A DNA stretch of 64,000 bases from Sphingosinicella sp. CPCC 101087 (GTDB taxonomy: Bacteria; Pseudomonadota; Alphaproteobacteria; Sphingomonadales; Sphingomonadaceae): contig NZ_SBFF01000001.1 in NCBI RefSeq assembly GCF_004151485.1, positions 186,001 to 250,000 on the forward strand. Reading direction: 5' to 3'. The first letter of the stretch is position 1; the number at the start of each line of letters is the position of its first letter. Positions 17,892-25,462 of this stretch are shown here, piece after piece. The position numbers were made by a program, and so were the translations under genes. The notes beneath the pieces were generated by a model that searched no databases, was not told the origin of the DNA, and was given only the letters and a program-made list of their open reading frames with translations.

Positions 17892-18593
17892 ATGCGGATG
17901 CTTTCAGCCGACGCGCTGCTGCTCCAGCTGAGCTACGCGCTGCTCGTCGCAGCGGTGCTGGCTGCGCGTCCGGCGGCATTGCGGGTGCTGGTCGCGCTTG
18001 CCGCCCTTGTCGGCCTGACGCGCGCCTTGATTTGGACCGGCGACGTCGTCACGGCGGTGTGGATGGGGCTGCTGCTCGGGGCCTGCCTCACGCTGCTCGC
18101 TCGCAATTTCTACGAAAGCCGCCACATCCGATTCACGCCCGAGGAGCGAAGGATGCTCGACAGCCTGGTCGCCGGCGTGTCGCAGAGTCGGGCGCGCCAC
18201 CTGATCGACCAGGGGATATGGCTGAACGGCAAGGAAGGCGACGTCCTCACCCGCGAGGGGCAGAGAGTAGATCATTTGTATTTCCTCGCCGAAGGTGAGG
18301 CGCGGGTGATGAGCATGGGGCGCCACGTCGGCACTTGCCGGCCCGGCGACCTGATCGGCGAGCTCACCGTATTGTCGGGCGAGACTGCAAGCGCGACCGT
18401 CATCCTCACCGGACCGGCACGATTCTGGTGCGCCCCGGCCGACGACCTCAGGCCCTATGTCGAGGCGCATGACGATATTCGACGCGCGATCGAACACGGC
18501 TTCGCGACGGCGCTGAAATCCAAGCTCCGCGCCAGCAACCGAGCGATTGCCGAGGCGGGCGGCGTTCACCCAGGAAGCGAGCCGGCGGCATAG
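17892..18593 (+). CDS. Membrane protein with cyclic nucleotide-binding domain
   Basis: A 233-residue protein with about three hydrophobic helices in the first 75 residues and a cytoplasmic cyclic-nucleotide-binding fold (about 95-205). The fold is recognisable by REGQRVDHLYFLAEGEARVM and GDLIGELTVLSGETASATV. The Arg that normally holds the cyclic phosphate in this cassette (R-A-A/T) is replaced (TASATV), so cAMP binding is doubtful. The arrangement resembles Popeye-type proteins. AAAAAGGG precedes the ATG. Proximity to the CHASE2 cyclase suggests a shared signalling theme. Confidence 0.75.
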   Translation: MRMLSADALLLQLSYALLVAAVLAARPAALRVLVALAALVGLTRALIWTGDVVTAVWMGLLLGACLTLLARNFYESRHIRFTPEERRMLDSLVAGVSQSRARHLIDQGIWLNGKEGDVLTREGQRVDHLYFLAEGEARVMSMGRHVGTCRPGDLIGELTVLSGETASATVILTGPARFWCAPADDLRPYVEAHDDIRRAIEHGFATALKSKLRASNRAIAEAGGVHPGSEPAA

Positions 18594-18596
18594 CCC

Positions 18597-19673
18597 CTAA
18601 GCGTCGTAATCGACCTCGACGCCTTCGCCTTTCGGTACGGACTGGCAGGTGAGGACGTAGCCAGCGGCCACCTCCTCGTCGGTGAGACCATAGCGGGCCG
18701 CCATTTCGACCTCGCCGGACACGATCCGGGCGCGGCAGGTGGCGCAGACGCCGGCCTTGCAGGCGAAAGGCGCCGGCAATCCCGCGGCTCGGGCGCTGTC
18801 GAGTATGTTTCCGGCGGCGGCATCGAATGCGATGCGGCGCTTGCGCCCGTCCAGAGTCACCATCATCGTCAGACCCTGAGCGCCCTGGCTGAGCGCCTGG
18901 AGCTGCGCCGCGATGGCGGCCGAGGGCCGGCCGGCGGTGAAGCGTTCGAGATGGATCATGTCGCGTGGAACGCCGCGATCCCGGAGCGCCTGCTCGGCAG
19001 CGTCCATCATCGGTTCCGGCCCGCAGACGAAGAAGGCGGCCGCGCCGGCCGGATCGACCAGCCGGTCGAGTATCTGGTCGCATTTGGCGCGATCCAGCAT
19101 GCCGTTGAAGAGCTCGATATCCTCGGACTCTTCGGCAAGGAAATGATGGACTTCCAGGCGGTTCATGAAGCGATTCTTCAGCTTCGCCAGGGCCTCCAGG
19201 AAGATGACGGACTGGCTGTCGCGATTTCCATAGAACAAGGTGAAGCGGCTGTTCGGCTCGGTCACGAGCGCCGTCCGCAGCAGGGACATGATCGGAGTGA
19301 TTCCCGACCCGCCCGCAAAACCGACATAATGGTTGGCGGCACCAGGGGCGAAGTCCCAGGTGAAGCTGCCATGCGGCGGCATGACCTCGATCTCGTCGCC
19401 CGGCGCGAGATTGTCGTTGGCCCAGTTGGAGAAGATGCCCCCGGCGATGCGCTTGATGGTGACCTTCACCTCCTTGTCCTGCGGCGCGACGCAAAGCGAA
19501 TAGTTGCGCCGTATCTCCTCGCCGCCAATCTCGGCCTTCAGCGTGAGATGCTGACCGGGCCGGAAGGCGAAGGTCTCGCGAAGAGGCTCGGGCACGTCGA
19601 AGCGGATCGACTTGGCGTCGGCCGTTTCGGGAACGATCTCGGCGATACGAAGCGTGTGAAAGCCTACGGACAC
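18597..19673 (-). CDS. paaE: Phenylacetyl-CoA epoxidase reductase subunit PaaE
   Basis: A 358-residue reductase that passes electrons from NADPH to the PaaA di-iron centre. An FAD-binding domain (about 5-105, RRNYSLCVAP) is followed by the NAD(P)-binding domain (about 110-240, FAGGSGITPIMSLL and FFVCGPEPMM). A C-terminal plant-type [2Fe-2S] ferredoxin domain has the cysteine cluster in CKAGVCATCRARI and a later LTCQSVP. Length matches E. coli PaaE. The GTG at 19673 has a GGGGGA site upstream and gives the family N-terminus. It is the last gene of the minus-strand paaA-E group. Confidence 0.94.
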   Translation of the reverse strand: MSVGFHTLRIAEIVPETADAKSIRFDVPEPLRETFAFRPGQHLTLKAEIGGEEIRRNYSLCVAPQDKEVKVTIKRIAGGIFSNWANDNLAPGDEIEVMPPHGSFTWDFAPGAANHYVGFAGGSGITPIMSLLRTALVTEPNSRFTLFYGNRDSQSVIFLEALAKLKNRFMNRLEVHHFLAEESEDIELFNGMLDRAKCDQILDRLVDPAGAAAFFVCGPEPMMDAAEQALRDRGVPRDMIHLERFTAGRPSAAIAAQLQALSQGAQGLTMMVTLDGRKRRIAFDAAAGNILDSARAAGLPAPFACKAGVCATCRARIVSGEVEMAARYGLTDEEVAAGYVLTCQSVPKGEGVEVDYDA

Positions 19674-19734
19674 TTGGTGACATCCCCCCGGCGCGCGCTG
19701 GCGGGGGCCGCGACGCATATGGTGTGGCGCGCCT

Positions 19735-20202
19735 TCAATGGCATTTGAACAGGTCGAAAGGCTCGGCGCAGGCGCGGCAGCGCCAGAGCGCCTTGCAAGG
19801 GGTCGAGCCGAAGCGGCTGATCTCCGCCGTGTCGTTCGATCCGCACTGTGGGCAGCAGACCTCGCGCTCGCCGGCAGGGGTCGGCGGGGCGATGCCATAT
19901 TCGAGCAGCTTGCGGCGACCTTCCCGGCTGATCCAGTCGGTGGTCCAGGGGGGCGAAAGGGTCGTCTCGACCTGCACGTGACGATAGCCGGCCGAGTCCA
20001 GGGCGGCGCGGATGTCGCGCTCGATCACCTGGGTCGCCGGGCAGCCGGTATAAGTGGGCGTGATGGTGACTCGATCGGACTGGATGTCCCGGACGATGCC
20101 GAGGTCGACCACGGAAAGGACGGGAATTTCCGGATCGGGCACGCTTGCGAGCACGGCCCGGATCCGCGCCGTCTCGTCGATCAGGGTCGGCGCCGCTACC
20201 AT
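19735..20202 (-). CDS. paaD: Phenylacetyl-CoA epoxidase assembly subunit PaaD
   Basis: A 155-residue protein of the MIP18/SufT-like family needed for maturation of the phenylacetyl-CoA epoxidase. The N-terminal domain has VPDPEIPVLSVVDLGIVRDI and TYTGCPATQVIE. The C-terminus holds a zinc-ribbon-like CPQCG plus CRAC pair (CCPQCGSND and LWRCRACAEPF). Its start overlaps the paaC stop by 7 bases. A 61-base GC-rich gap with a weak hairpin separates it from paaE. Confidence 0.93.
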   Translation of the reverse strand: MVAAPTLIDETARIRAVLASVPDPEIPVLSVVDLGIVRDIQSDRVTITPTYTGCPATQVIERDIRAALDSAGYRHVQVETTLSPPWTTDWISREGRRKLLEYGIAPPTPAGEREVCCPQCGSNDTAEISRFGSTPCKALWRCRACAEPFDLFKCH

Positions 20203-21026
20203 TTCGCGTCCGGATAAGTGCGCGGCAGGAATTGCATCACGGCAATGAGGTGGCCGAGATGCTCGCTATGGTGGCCGCGGCGGCCGCCGAGAATCGGCCG
20301 CTGATCCGACGGTACATCCACGCCTGCCTCGGCGAGCACGGATCGGATGCGGCGGTCATAATCCTCGCGGAACAGGCCGACGTCGGGGCCGAGGCCGCAG
20401 CCGGCGGCAGCGGTCGCGATTTCGTCCATCTCGAACAGTTCCGGGACAAAACGCCAAGTCCAGTCGAGCGCGTCGACGAGGCGGCGCCGGCTCTCCTCGG
20501 TGCCGCCGCCCAGGCGGATCACCCATTCGGCGCTCAGTTCCTGATGGTAAGCGACCTCCTTGACCGCCTTGGCGGCGACGGCGGCGATGAGCGGATCGCA
20601 CGAGCCGGTCAGATGATCGAACAGCATCTTCTGCCAGGTGGAGAAAAGGAACTGCCGCGCCATGGTCCGCGCGAAATCCCCATTTGGCTGCTCGACCAGC
20701 AGGCAGTTGCGGAAGTCGAGGACGTCGCGATGGAAAGCGAGCGCGTCGCCGTCGCGTCCCCTGCCTTCCGCCTCGCCGGCGGCGCCGAGAAAATGAGTCG
20801 CCTGTCCGATCAGGTCGAGCGCCATGTTTGCGAGGCTGAGATCGACCTCCACCGACGGCGCGTGTCCACACCATTCGGACAGGCGCTGGCCAAGAATAAG
20901 GCTGTCGTCGCCGAGACGCAGCAGATAGTCGAAGCGGACGTCATGGGGCACCTCGGCCTGAGGCGAATCGAACTCGCCCTTGCCGGTGGCGCCCTCGGGC
21001 AGGTCGATGGGGGGGAGCGATGCCAT
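20196..21026 (-). CDS. paaC: Phenylacetyl-CoA epoxidase structural subunit PaaC
   Basis: A 276-residue ferritin-like subunit that pairs with PaaA. Family blocks are LLRLGDDSLILGQRLSEWCGHAP, ANMALDLIGQATHFLGAAGE and the long KAVKEVAYHQELSAEWVIRLGGGTEES. PaaC lacks the metal ligands of PaaA and is a structural partner. The ATG follows directly after the TAG stop of the DUF3291 gene, implying translational coupling. The C-terminal HHSEHLGHLIAVMQFLPRTYPDAKW is the usual PaaC ending. Confidence 0.94.
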   Translation of the reverse strand: MASLPPIDLPEGATGKGEFDSPQAEVPHDVRFDYLLRLGDDSLILGQRLSEWCGHAPSVEVDLSLANMALDLIGQATHFLGAAGEAEGRGRDGDALAFHRDVLDFRNCLLVEQPNGDFARTMARQFLFSTWQKMLFDHLTGSCDPLIAAVAAKAVKEVAYHQELSAEWVIRLGGGTEESRRRLVDALDWTWRFVPELFEMDEIATAAAGCGLGPDVGLFREDYDRRIRSVLAEAGVDVPSDQRPILGGRRGHHSEHLGHLIAVMQFLPRTYPDAKW

Positions 21027-21533
21027 CTATGCGCTACCCAGGCACCAGGGATCCGGCTGCATGTCGACGGGCGGCATTTGCAGCCCCGGCGCCGGATGGC
21101 GCGACTTGAAGGTGAAGGCGTGCGGGCTCGGGCCGTACCGGTCGAGATACCAGAGCCGAGAAAGACCGTCGTTGACGGTGGGAACGGTACCGGCGGGGAT
21201 CCACCACAAGGCCTGGTACGCGCCCTCGAACCGGTCGAAATATTCGCGACGGCGAGCCATCACCGGCGTGTGAGCGCTGCGGTAGACGAAATCGAACAGC
21301 GCCTCGGCGTCGACCCAGACCGACATGTTGAGGATGAAGCGTGGATCCGGGGTCACCTGGATCCCGGTGGCGTTGCCGCCCTCGTCCTGGAGGCGCCAGA
21401 CGAAGCCAGGGCTGGCATCGGCGAGCGCATTTATCCGGTCCAGCGCATCGAAGAAGGGCTGGACCCGTTCGTCGCCCCGGGGAGCGACCAATCGCCCGAC
21501 ATTGATCTGCGCGACATGCCATTCCTCACTCAT
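21027..21533 (-). CDS. DUF3291 protein inserted in the paa operon
   Basis: A 168-residue protein of the DUF3291 family, probably a ferredoxin-like (dimeric alpha/beta barrel) fold. It has HVAQINVGRLVAP at the start, SPGFVWRLQDEGGNATGIQV and the conserved WYLDRYGPSPHAFTF near the end. It sits between paaB and paaC, 13 bases from one and contiguous with the other, so it is part of the epoxidase operon. The standard paaABCDE set has no such gene. It may help handle reactive intermediates or the complex itself, but no function is known. Confidence 0.8.
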   Translation of the reverse strand: MSEEWHVAQINVGRLVAPRGDERVQPFFDALDRINALADASPGFVWRLQDEGGNATGIQVTPDPRFILNMSVWVDAEALFDFVYRSAHTPVMARRREYFDRFEGAYQALWWIPAGTVPTVNDGLSRLWYLDRYGPSPHAFTFKSRHPAPGLQMPPVDMQPDPWCLGSA

Positions 21534-21546
21534 TCGAACCTCCCGC

Positions 21547-21831
21547 TCAGATATGCTTCACGTCCTCGGGTATGTCGTAGAAGGTGGGGTGCCGGTAGGT
21601 CTTGTCGGCGGCCGGATCGAACAAGGTGGCATCGTCCTCGGGATCGGAGGCGGAAATCTGCGCCGACGGCACGACCCACAGGCTCACCCCCTCCATCCGC
21701 CGCGTATAGGTGTCGCGGGCGTGGCGCAGCGCGATCTCGGAATCGGGCGCATGGACCGAACCGACATGGCGATGCGCCATGCCGCCCTTCGATCGGACGA
21801 ACACTTCCCAGAGGGGCCAATCCTTGGACAT
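21547..21831 (-). CDS. paaB: Phenylacetyl-CoA epoxidase subunit PaaB
   Basis: A 94-residue subunit of the ring-epoxidising complex, matching the usual 95-residue length. The typical opening WPLWEVFVRSKGGMAHRHVGSVHAPD and the A-x-x-Y-TRR motif (ARDTYTRRMEG) are present. I chose the ATG at 21831 because GGTGGAG lies 6 bases upstream. An in-frame ATG at 21861 would add 10 residues. A REP-like element separates it from paaA. Confidence 0.93.
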   Translation of the reverse strand: MSKDWPLWEVFVRSKGGMAHRHVGSVHAPDSEIALRHARDTYTRRMEGVSLWVVPSAQISASDPEDDATLFDPAADKTYRHPTFYDIPEDVKHI

Positions 21832-21855
21832 CACGGTCTCCACCTCTCCATCGAT

Positions 21856-21964
21856 CGTCACCCCCGCGAAAGCGGGGGTCCAGCTTCCCGTCCGCCATAC
21901 CCGCCGAAAGGCAGCTGGATTGAGCTTGCGGTCGTCTCCGGCTCCCGCTTTTGCGAGAATGACG
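21856..21964. repeat. REP doublet (BIME-like) between paaA and paaB
   Basis: An inverted pair of palindromic units. The first (21860-21879) is ACCCCCGC-GAAA-GCGGGGGT. The second (about 21944-21958) is TCCCGC-TTTT-GCGAGA with one mismatch. The pair is enclosed by CGTCA (21856-21860) and TGACG (21960-21964), with inner arms TCCAGCT (21879-21885) and AGCTGGA (21913-21919). It resembles the dispersed sphingomonad REP unit and would fold into an RNA hairpin inside the paa transcript. Confidence 0.75.
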
Positions 21965-21978
21965 AAAAAGATCGAACT

Positions 21979-22959
21979 CTACGCCGCCTTCTTGGCCGCC
22001 TGCTTCTCGGCATAAGCCGCGGCGGCATCTCGGACCCAGGCCCCCTCCTCCCACGCTTCGCGGCGGGCGGCCATCCGCTCCTTCGCCACCGGGCCCTCGC
22101 CGCGCACGACGGCGTAGAATTCCTCCCAGTCGACCTCGCCGAAATCGTAATGCCCCCGCGCCTCGTTCCACTCGAGGGCCGGGTCCGGCACCTTCAGCCC
22201 GAGCGCCTCCGCCTGCGGCACGGTGATGTCGACGAACTTCTGGCGGAGTTCGTCATTGGTCTCGCGCTTGATCCGCCAGCGCATCGACTGGGCGGTGTTG
22301 GGACTGTCGGCGTCGGGCGGGCCGAACATCATCAGCGACGGCCACCACCAGCGGTTGAGCGCATCCTGCGCCATTCTCTTCTGGTCGGCGGTGCCGGCGC
22401 ACATCGCCATCATGATCTCGTAGCCTTGGCGCTGATGGAAGCTCTCTTCCTTGCAGACGCGGACCATCGCCCGCGCGTAGGGGCCGTAGGACGTGCGCTG
22501 CAGCGGCACCTGGTTCATGATCGCGGCGCCGTCGACCAACCAGCCGATCGCGCCGATATCGGCCCAGGTCAGGGTCGGATAGTTGAAGATGGTGCTGTAT
22601 TTGGCCTTGCCGCTGTGGAGCGCCTCGATCATCTCCTCGCGGCTGGTGCCCAAAGTCTCGGCGGCCGAATAGAGATAGAGGCCGTGACCCGCTTCGTCCT
22701 GCACCTTGGCGAGCAGGATCGCCTTGCGCCGCAGAGACGGTGCGCGGCTGATCCAATTGCCCTCGGGCAGCATGCCGACGATCTCGCTATGGGCATGCTG
22801 GGAGATCTGCCGGGTGAGCGTCCGGCGATAGGCCTCCGGCATCCAGTCCTTCGGCTCGATGAACTCGTCCGCAGCCACCCGCGCTTCGAAGGCGGCGAGC
22901 TTCTCCGGGTCCTCGATTGCGCGGACCTGGTTCGATTTCTGCAGCTCGGTCGTGTACAT
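21979..22959 (-). CDS. paaA: Phenylacetyl-CoA epoxidase catalytic subunit PaaA
   Basis: A 326-residue di-iron oxygenase subunit that epoxidises the ring of phenylacetyl-CoA. Iron ligands of the E...ExxH type are visible: [11 protein letters not shown] with [20 protein letters not shown], and later [17 protein letters not shown]. Family length is about 310-330. ATG 22959 has GAGGAG upstream; the in-frame ATG at 23025 lies upstream of the operator and is unlikely. It is the first gene of the minus-strand operon paaA-paaB-DUF3291-paaC-paaD-paaE. Confidence 0.95.
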   Translation of the reverse strand: MYTTELQKSNQVRAIEDPEKLAAFEARVAADEFIEPKDWMPEAYRRTLTRQISQHAHSEIVGMLPEGNWISRAPSLRRKAILLAKVQDEAGHGLYLYSAAETLGTSREEMIEALHSGKAKYSTIFNYPTLTWADIGAIGWLVDGAAIMNQVPLQRTSYGPYARAMVRVCKEESFHQRQGYEIMMAMCAGTADQKRMAQDALNRWWWPSLMMFGPPDADSPNTAQSMRWRIKRETNDELRQKFVDITVPQAEALGLKVPDPALEWNEARGHYDFGEVDWEEFYAVVRGEGPVAKERMAARREAWEEGAWVRDAAAAYAEKQAAKKAA

Positions 22960-22978
22960 ACTCGCTCCTCGCTGAAGG

Positions 22979-23007
22979 GAAATACCATTAACCGACCGAT
23001 CGGTCAA
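22979..23007 (-). promoter_or_regulatory. paaA promoter with TetR/PaaR-type operator
   Basis: A perfect 12-bp palindrome GACCGATCGGTC at 22994-23005. On the minus strand it overlaps a -35-like TTGACC (23007-23002), which is followed after 17 bases by TATTTC (22984-22979). The same CCGACCGATCGGTC-N-ATGAATT string occurs at 25441-25462. A shared site at both paa promoters suggests a TetR-type regulator such as PaaR, which is not encoded in this window. Confidence 0.65.
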
Positions 23008-23077
23008 TGAATTCGCAAAGGCCATTCAACGAGTCAACGCGCGGGGGCGAGCGCCGGTCGCATCGGAGGAGCGGGTG

Positions 23078-23764
23078 ATGAGTCCGATCGAGGAGGCGCT
23101 GGCGGCGCTCGAGCGCCGGAGCGAGAGTCGGATCCGGGACGGCCTGTCGCGCTACGGCATCGCGACCGCCGACCGGGTGCTCGGCGTGCCGATGGCCGCG
23201 ATCCAGGAGGTCGGCAAGACGATCGGGCGCGACCAGGCGCTGGCCGAGGCGCTGTGGAAAAGCGGCGTCTATGAAGGCCGCCTTCTCGCGGCTTTTGTCG
23301 GCGATCCCGACCGGATGACTCCTGCGCTCATGGACGAATGGGCGCGCGGGTTCGACAATTGGGCGACCTGCGACACCCTCTGCATGAAGCTGTTCGACCG
23401 CACGCCGCATGCCTTCGCGATGGTCGATGCCTGGGCCCCCGATCCCGCCGAGTTCGTCAGGCGCACTGCCTTCGCACTCCTCGCCAGCTTGGCCCTTCAC
23501 GACAAGACGACCCCCGATCCGGCTTTCCTCTCCCGCCTGCCGCTGATCGAGGCGGGAGCCGGCGACGACCGCAATTTCGTGAAGAAGGGCGTCAGCTGGG
23601 CCCTACGTGCGATCGGCGACAAGCGCCGCAGCCCCGCCCTGCGCGAAGCGGCCCGCGCGCTCGCCGACCGCCTCGCTGCCTCGCCCGTTCCGAGCGCGCG
23701 CTGGATCGGCCGGGACGCATCCAAGGCCTTCGCCGCCGCGGCGCGCAAAAGCGAGGCTGGATAG
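23078..23764 (+). CDS. AlkD-like DNA alkylation repair protein
   Basis: A 228-residue all-helical HEAT-like protein of the AlkD/AlkC family, DNA glycosylases that remove cationic alkylated bases. Diagnostic segments are GVPMAAIQEVGKTIGRDQALAEALWKSGVYEGRLLAAFV, the catalytic-pocket region WARGFDNWATCDTLCMKLF, and NFVKKGVSWALRAIGDKRR. ATG 23078 has GGAGGA seven bases upstream, preferred over the GTG at 23075. It is divergent from paaA and shares that promoter region, so it may respond to the same regulator. Confidence 0.88.
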   Translation: MSPIEEALAALERRSESRIRDGLSRYGIATADRVLGVPMAAIQEVGKTIGRDQALAEALWKSGVYEGRLLAAFVGDPDRMTPALMDEWARGFDNWATCDTLCMKLFDRTPHAFAMVDAWAPDPAEFVRRTAFALLASLALHDKTTPDPAFLSRLPLIEAGAGDDRNFVKKGVSWALRAIGDKRRSPALREAARALADRLAASPVPSARWIGRDASKAFAAAARKSEAG

Positions 23765-23791
23765 CCGGGACCGGCGCTGCCCGGAACGAGG

Positions 23792-24994
23792 TCAAACGCG
23801 TTCGATCACCGTAGCAATGCCCTGCCCCACCCCGATGCACATCGTGCAAAGCGCGTAGCGGCCGCCGGTTCGCTGCAGCTCCTCCGCGGCCGTCAGCACC
23901 AGGCGAGCCCCCGACATGCCGAGCGGATGGCCGAGCGCGATGGCTCCGCCGTTCGGGTTCACATGTTCGGCATCGTCGGGGAGGCCGAGCTGGCGCATCA
24001 CCGCAAGTCCCTGGGCGGCAAAGGCTTCGTTGAGCTCTATCACGTCCATGTCGCCGATCTTCAGGCCCAGACGCGTCAGCAGCTTCTCGGAGGCGGGCGC
24101 CGGGCCGATGCCCATGATACGCGGCGGCACGCCGGCGACGGCGGCCCCGAGGAAACGCGCACGCGGGGTGAGGCCATTGCGCTTCGCCGCTTCCTCCGTG
24201 GCGACCACCATCGCGGCGGCACCGTCATTGACGCCCGAGGCATTGCCGGCGGTCACGGTGCCGTCGGTGCGGACGATCGGACGCAGCTTCGCGAGCGCCT
24301 CGACGCTGGTCGCGCGCGGATGCTCGTCACGATCGATCAAGATCGGATCACCCTTGCGCTGCGGGATCGAAACCGGGACGATCTCGGAGGCGAGGCGGCC
24401 ACTGGCCTGCGCGGCCGCCGCCTTCGCCTGGCTGCGGACGGCGAAAGCGTCCTGATCCTCGCGGCTTATCTGAAATTCCTCGGCGACGTTCTCGGCCGTA
24501 CTCGGCATCGTGTCGTCGCCATAAGCCTGCTTCATCTTCGGATTGACGAAGCGCCAGCCGATCGTCGTGTCGTACATCTCGGCGTTGCGGTCGAACGCAC
24601 TCGTCGCCTTGGCCATGACGAACGGCGCACGGCTCATGCTCTCCGAGCCGCCGGCGATCACCATGTCGGCCTCGCTGCCGCGGATCACGCGGGCCGCCAT
24701 GGCCACCGCGTCCATTCCGGAGCCGCACAGGCGGTTCAGCGTGACTCCTCCTGAGCGGTCGGGCAGGCCGGCGAGCAGGGCCGCCATCCGGGCGAGGTTT
24801 CGATTGTCCTCGCCGGCCTGATTGGCGCAGCCGTAGACGACATCGTCAAGCTCTTCCCAATCGACGCCCGGGTTGCGATCGATCAGCGCCTTGATCGGGA
24901 TTGCGGCCAGATCGTCGGCGCGGACATGAGCGAGCGAACCGCCATAGCGGCCGATCGGCGTGCGCACCGCGTCACAGATGAAGGCTTCGGTCAT
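23792..24994 (-). CDS. paaJ: 3-oxoadipyl-CoA / 3-oxo-5,6-dehydrosuberyl-CoA thiolase
   Basis: A 400-residue thiolase II. The nucleophilic Cys is in LNRLCGSGMDAV, the His in GGAIALGHPLG, and the second Cys in CTMCIGVGQGIA. The related pcaF has the same fold, but the setting next to paaI and the paa genes favours paaJ, which acts twice in phenylacetate breakdown. The start overlaps the end of paaI by an ATGA (24991-24994), so the two are coupled. Confidence 0.93.
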   Translation of the reverse strand: MTEAFICDAVRTPIGRYGGSLAHVRADDLAAIPIKALIDRNPGVDWEELDDVVYGCANQAGEDNRNLARMAALLAGLPDRSGGVTLNRLCGSGMDAVAMAARVIRGSEADMVIAGGSESMSRAPFVMAKATSAFDRNAEMYDTTIGWRFVNPKMKQAYGDDTMPSTAENVAEEFQISREDQDAFAVRSQAKAAAAQASGRLASEIVPVSIPQRKGDPILIDRDEHPRATSVEALAKLRPIVRTDGTVTAGNASGVNDGAAAMVVATEEAAKRNGLTPRARFLGAAVAGVPPRIMGIGPAPASEKLLTRLGLKIGDMDVIELNEAFAAQGLAVMRQLGLPDDAEHVNPNGGAIALGHPLGMSGARLVLTAAEELQRTGGRYALCTMCIGVGQGIATVIERV

Positions 24995-25422
24995 TCACTC
25001 TCTCCGATCACGTCTCCGCCGAGACTCCGCGAGAAGCCCTGGAACTCGGCAATGATGCGGCCGTCCTCGCTCCGCACCGACACGTTGTAAACGCCCGATC
25101 GCCCGGCAAGCGCCTGCTCGCGCGCTTCGGCGACCAGTATCTCCCCTTCCCTTGCCGCATCGAGGAAGACGATCGAGGCCTGGGCCGCGACGGTTCGCAC
25201 GTTGCGGCTGTTGCACGCATAAGCGAAGGCCGTGTCGGCCAGCGAGAAGATCATCCCGCCATGGGCGATACCATGACCGTTCAGCATGTCAGGGCGCAGT
25301 CGCATGCGGATTCGGGCATAGCCTTCGCGCACCTCGTCCAACTCGATGCCCCAGGCCGGCCCGGTGCCCTCGTCGGCGAGCATCTTGCGGGCTATTTTCG
25401 CGGCAAGCTGGTCGGCGCTCAC
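24991..25422 (-). CDS. paaI: Hydroxyphenylacetyl-CoA thioesterase PaaI
   Basis: A 143-residue hotdog-fold thioesterase. The family core LNGHGIAHGGMIFSLADTAFAYACNS carries the catalytic Asp region. It releases CoA from dead-end pathway intermediates. The GTG at 25422 was chosen for the strong AAGGAGG site just upstream and for the normal family length. It is transcribed with paaJ, divergent from paaG, with only a 33-base gap that contains the palindromic operator. Confidence 0.92.
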   Translation of the reverse strand: MSADQLAAKIARKMLADEGTGPAWGIELDEVREGYARIRMRLRPDMLNGHGIAHGGMIFSLADTAFAYACNSRNVRTVAAQASIVFLDAAREGEILVAEAREQALAGRSGVYNVSVRSEDGRIIAEFQGFSRSLGGDVIGESE

Positions 25423-25440
25423 GCAACCTCCTTGGGTTTC

Positions 25441-25462
25441 CCGACCGATCGGTCTATGAATT
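25441..25462. promoter_or_regulatory. Second paa operator, between paaI and paaG
   Basis: The palindrome GACCGATCGGTC at 25443-25454 lies within CCGACCGATCGGTC-N-ATGAATT, the same 22-base context as at the paaA promoter. It sits in the 33-base space between the divergent paaI and paaG starts, so one bound repressor could control both directions. Confidence 0.65.

Noticed and set aside
19682-19710. GC-rich hairpin between paaD and paaE as a terminator
   Set aside because: The stem is short and imperfect, there is no T-run, and it lies inside an operon whose last gene is needed for the complex.
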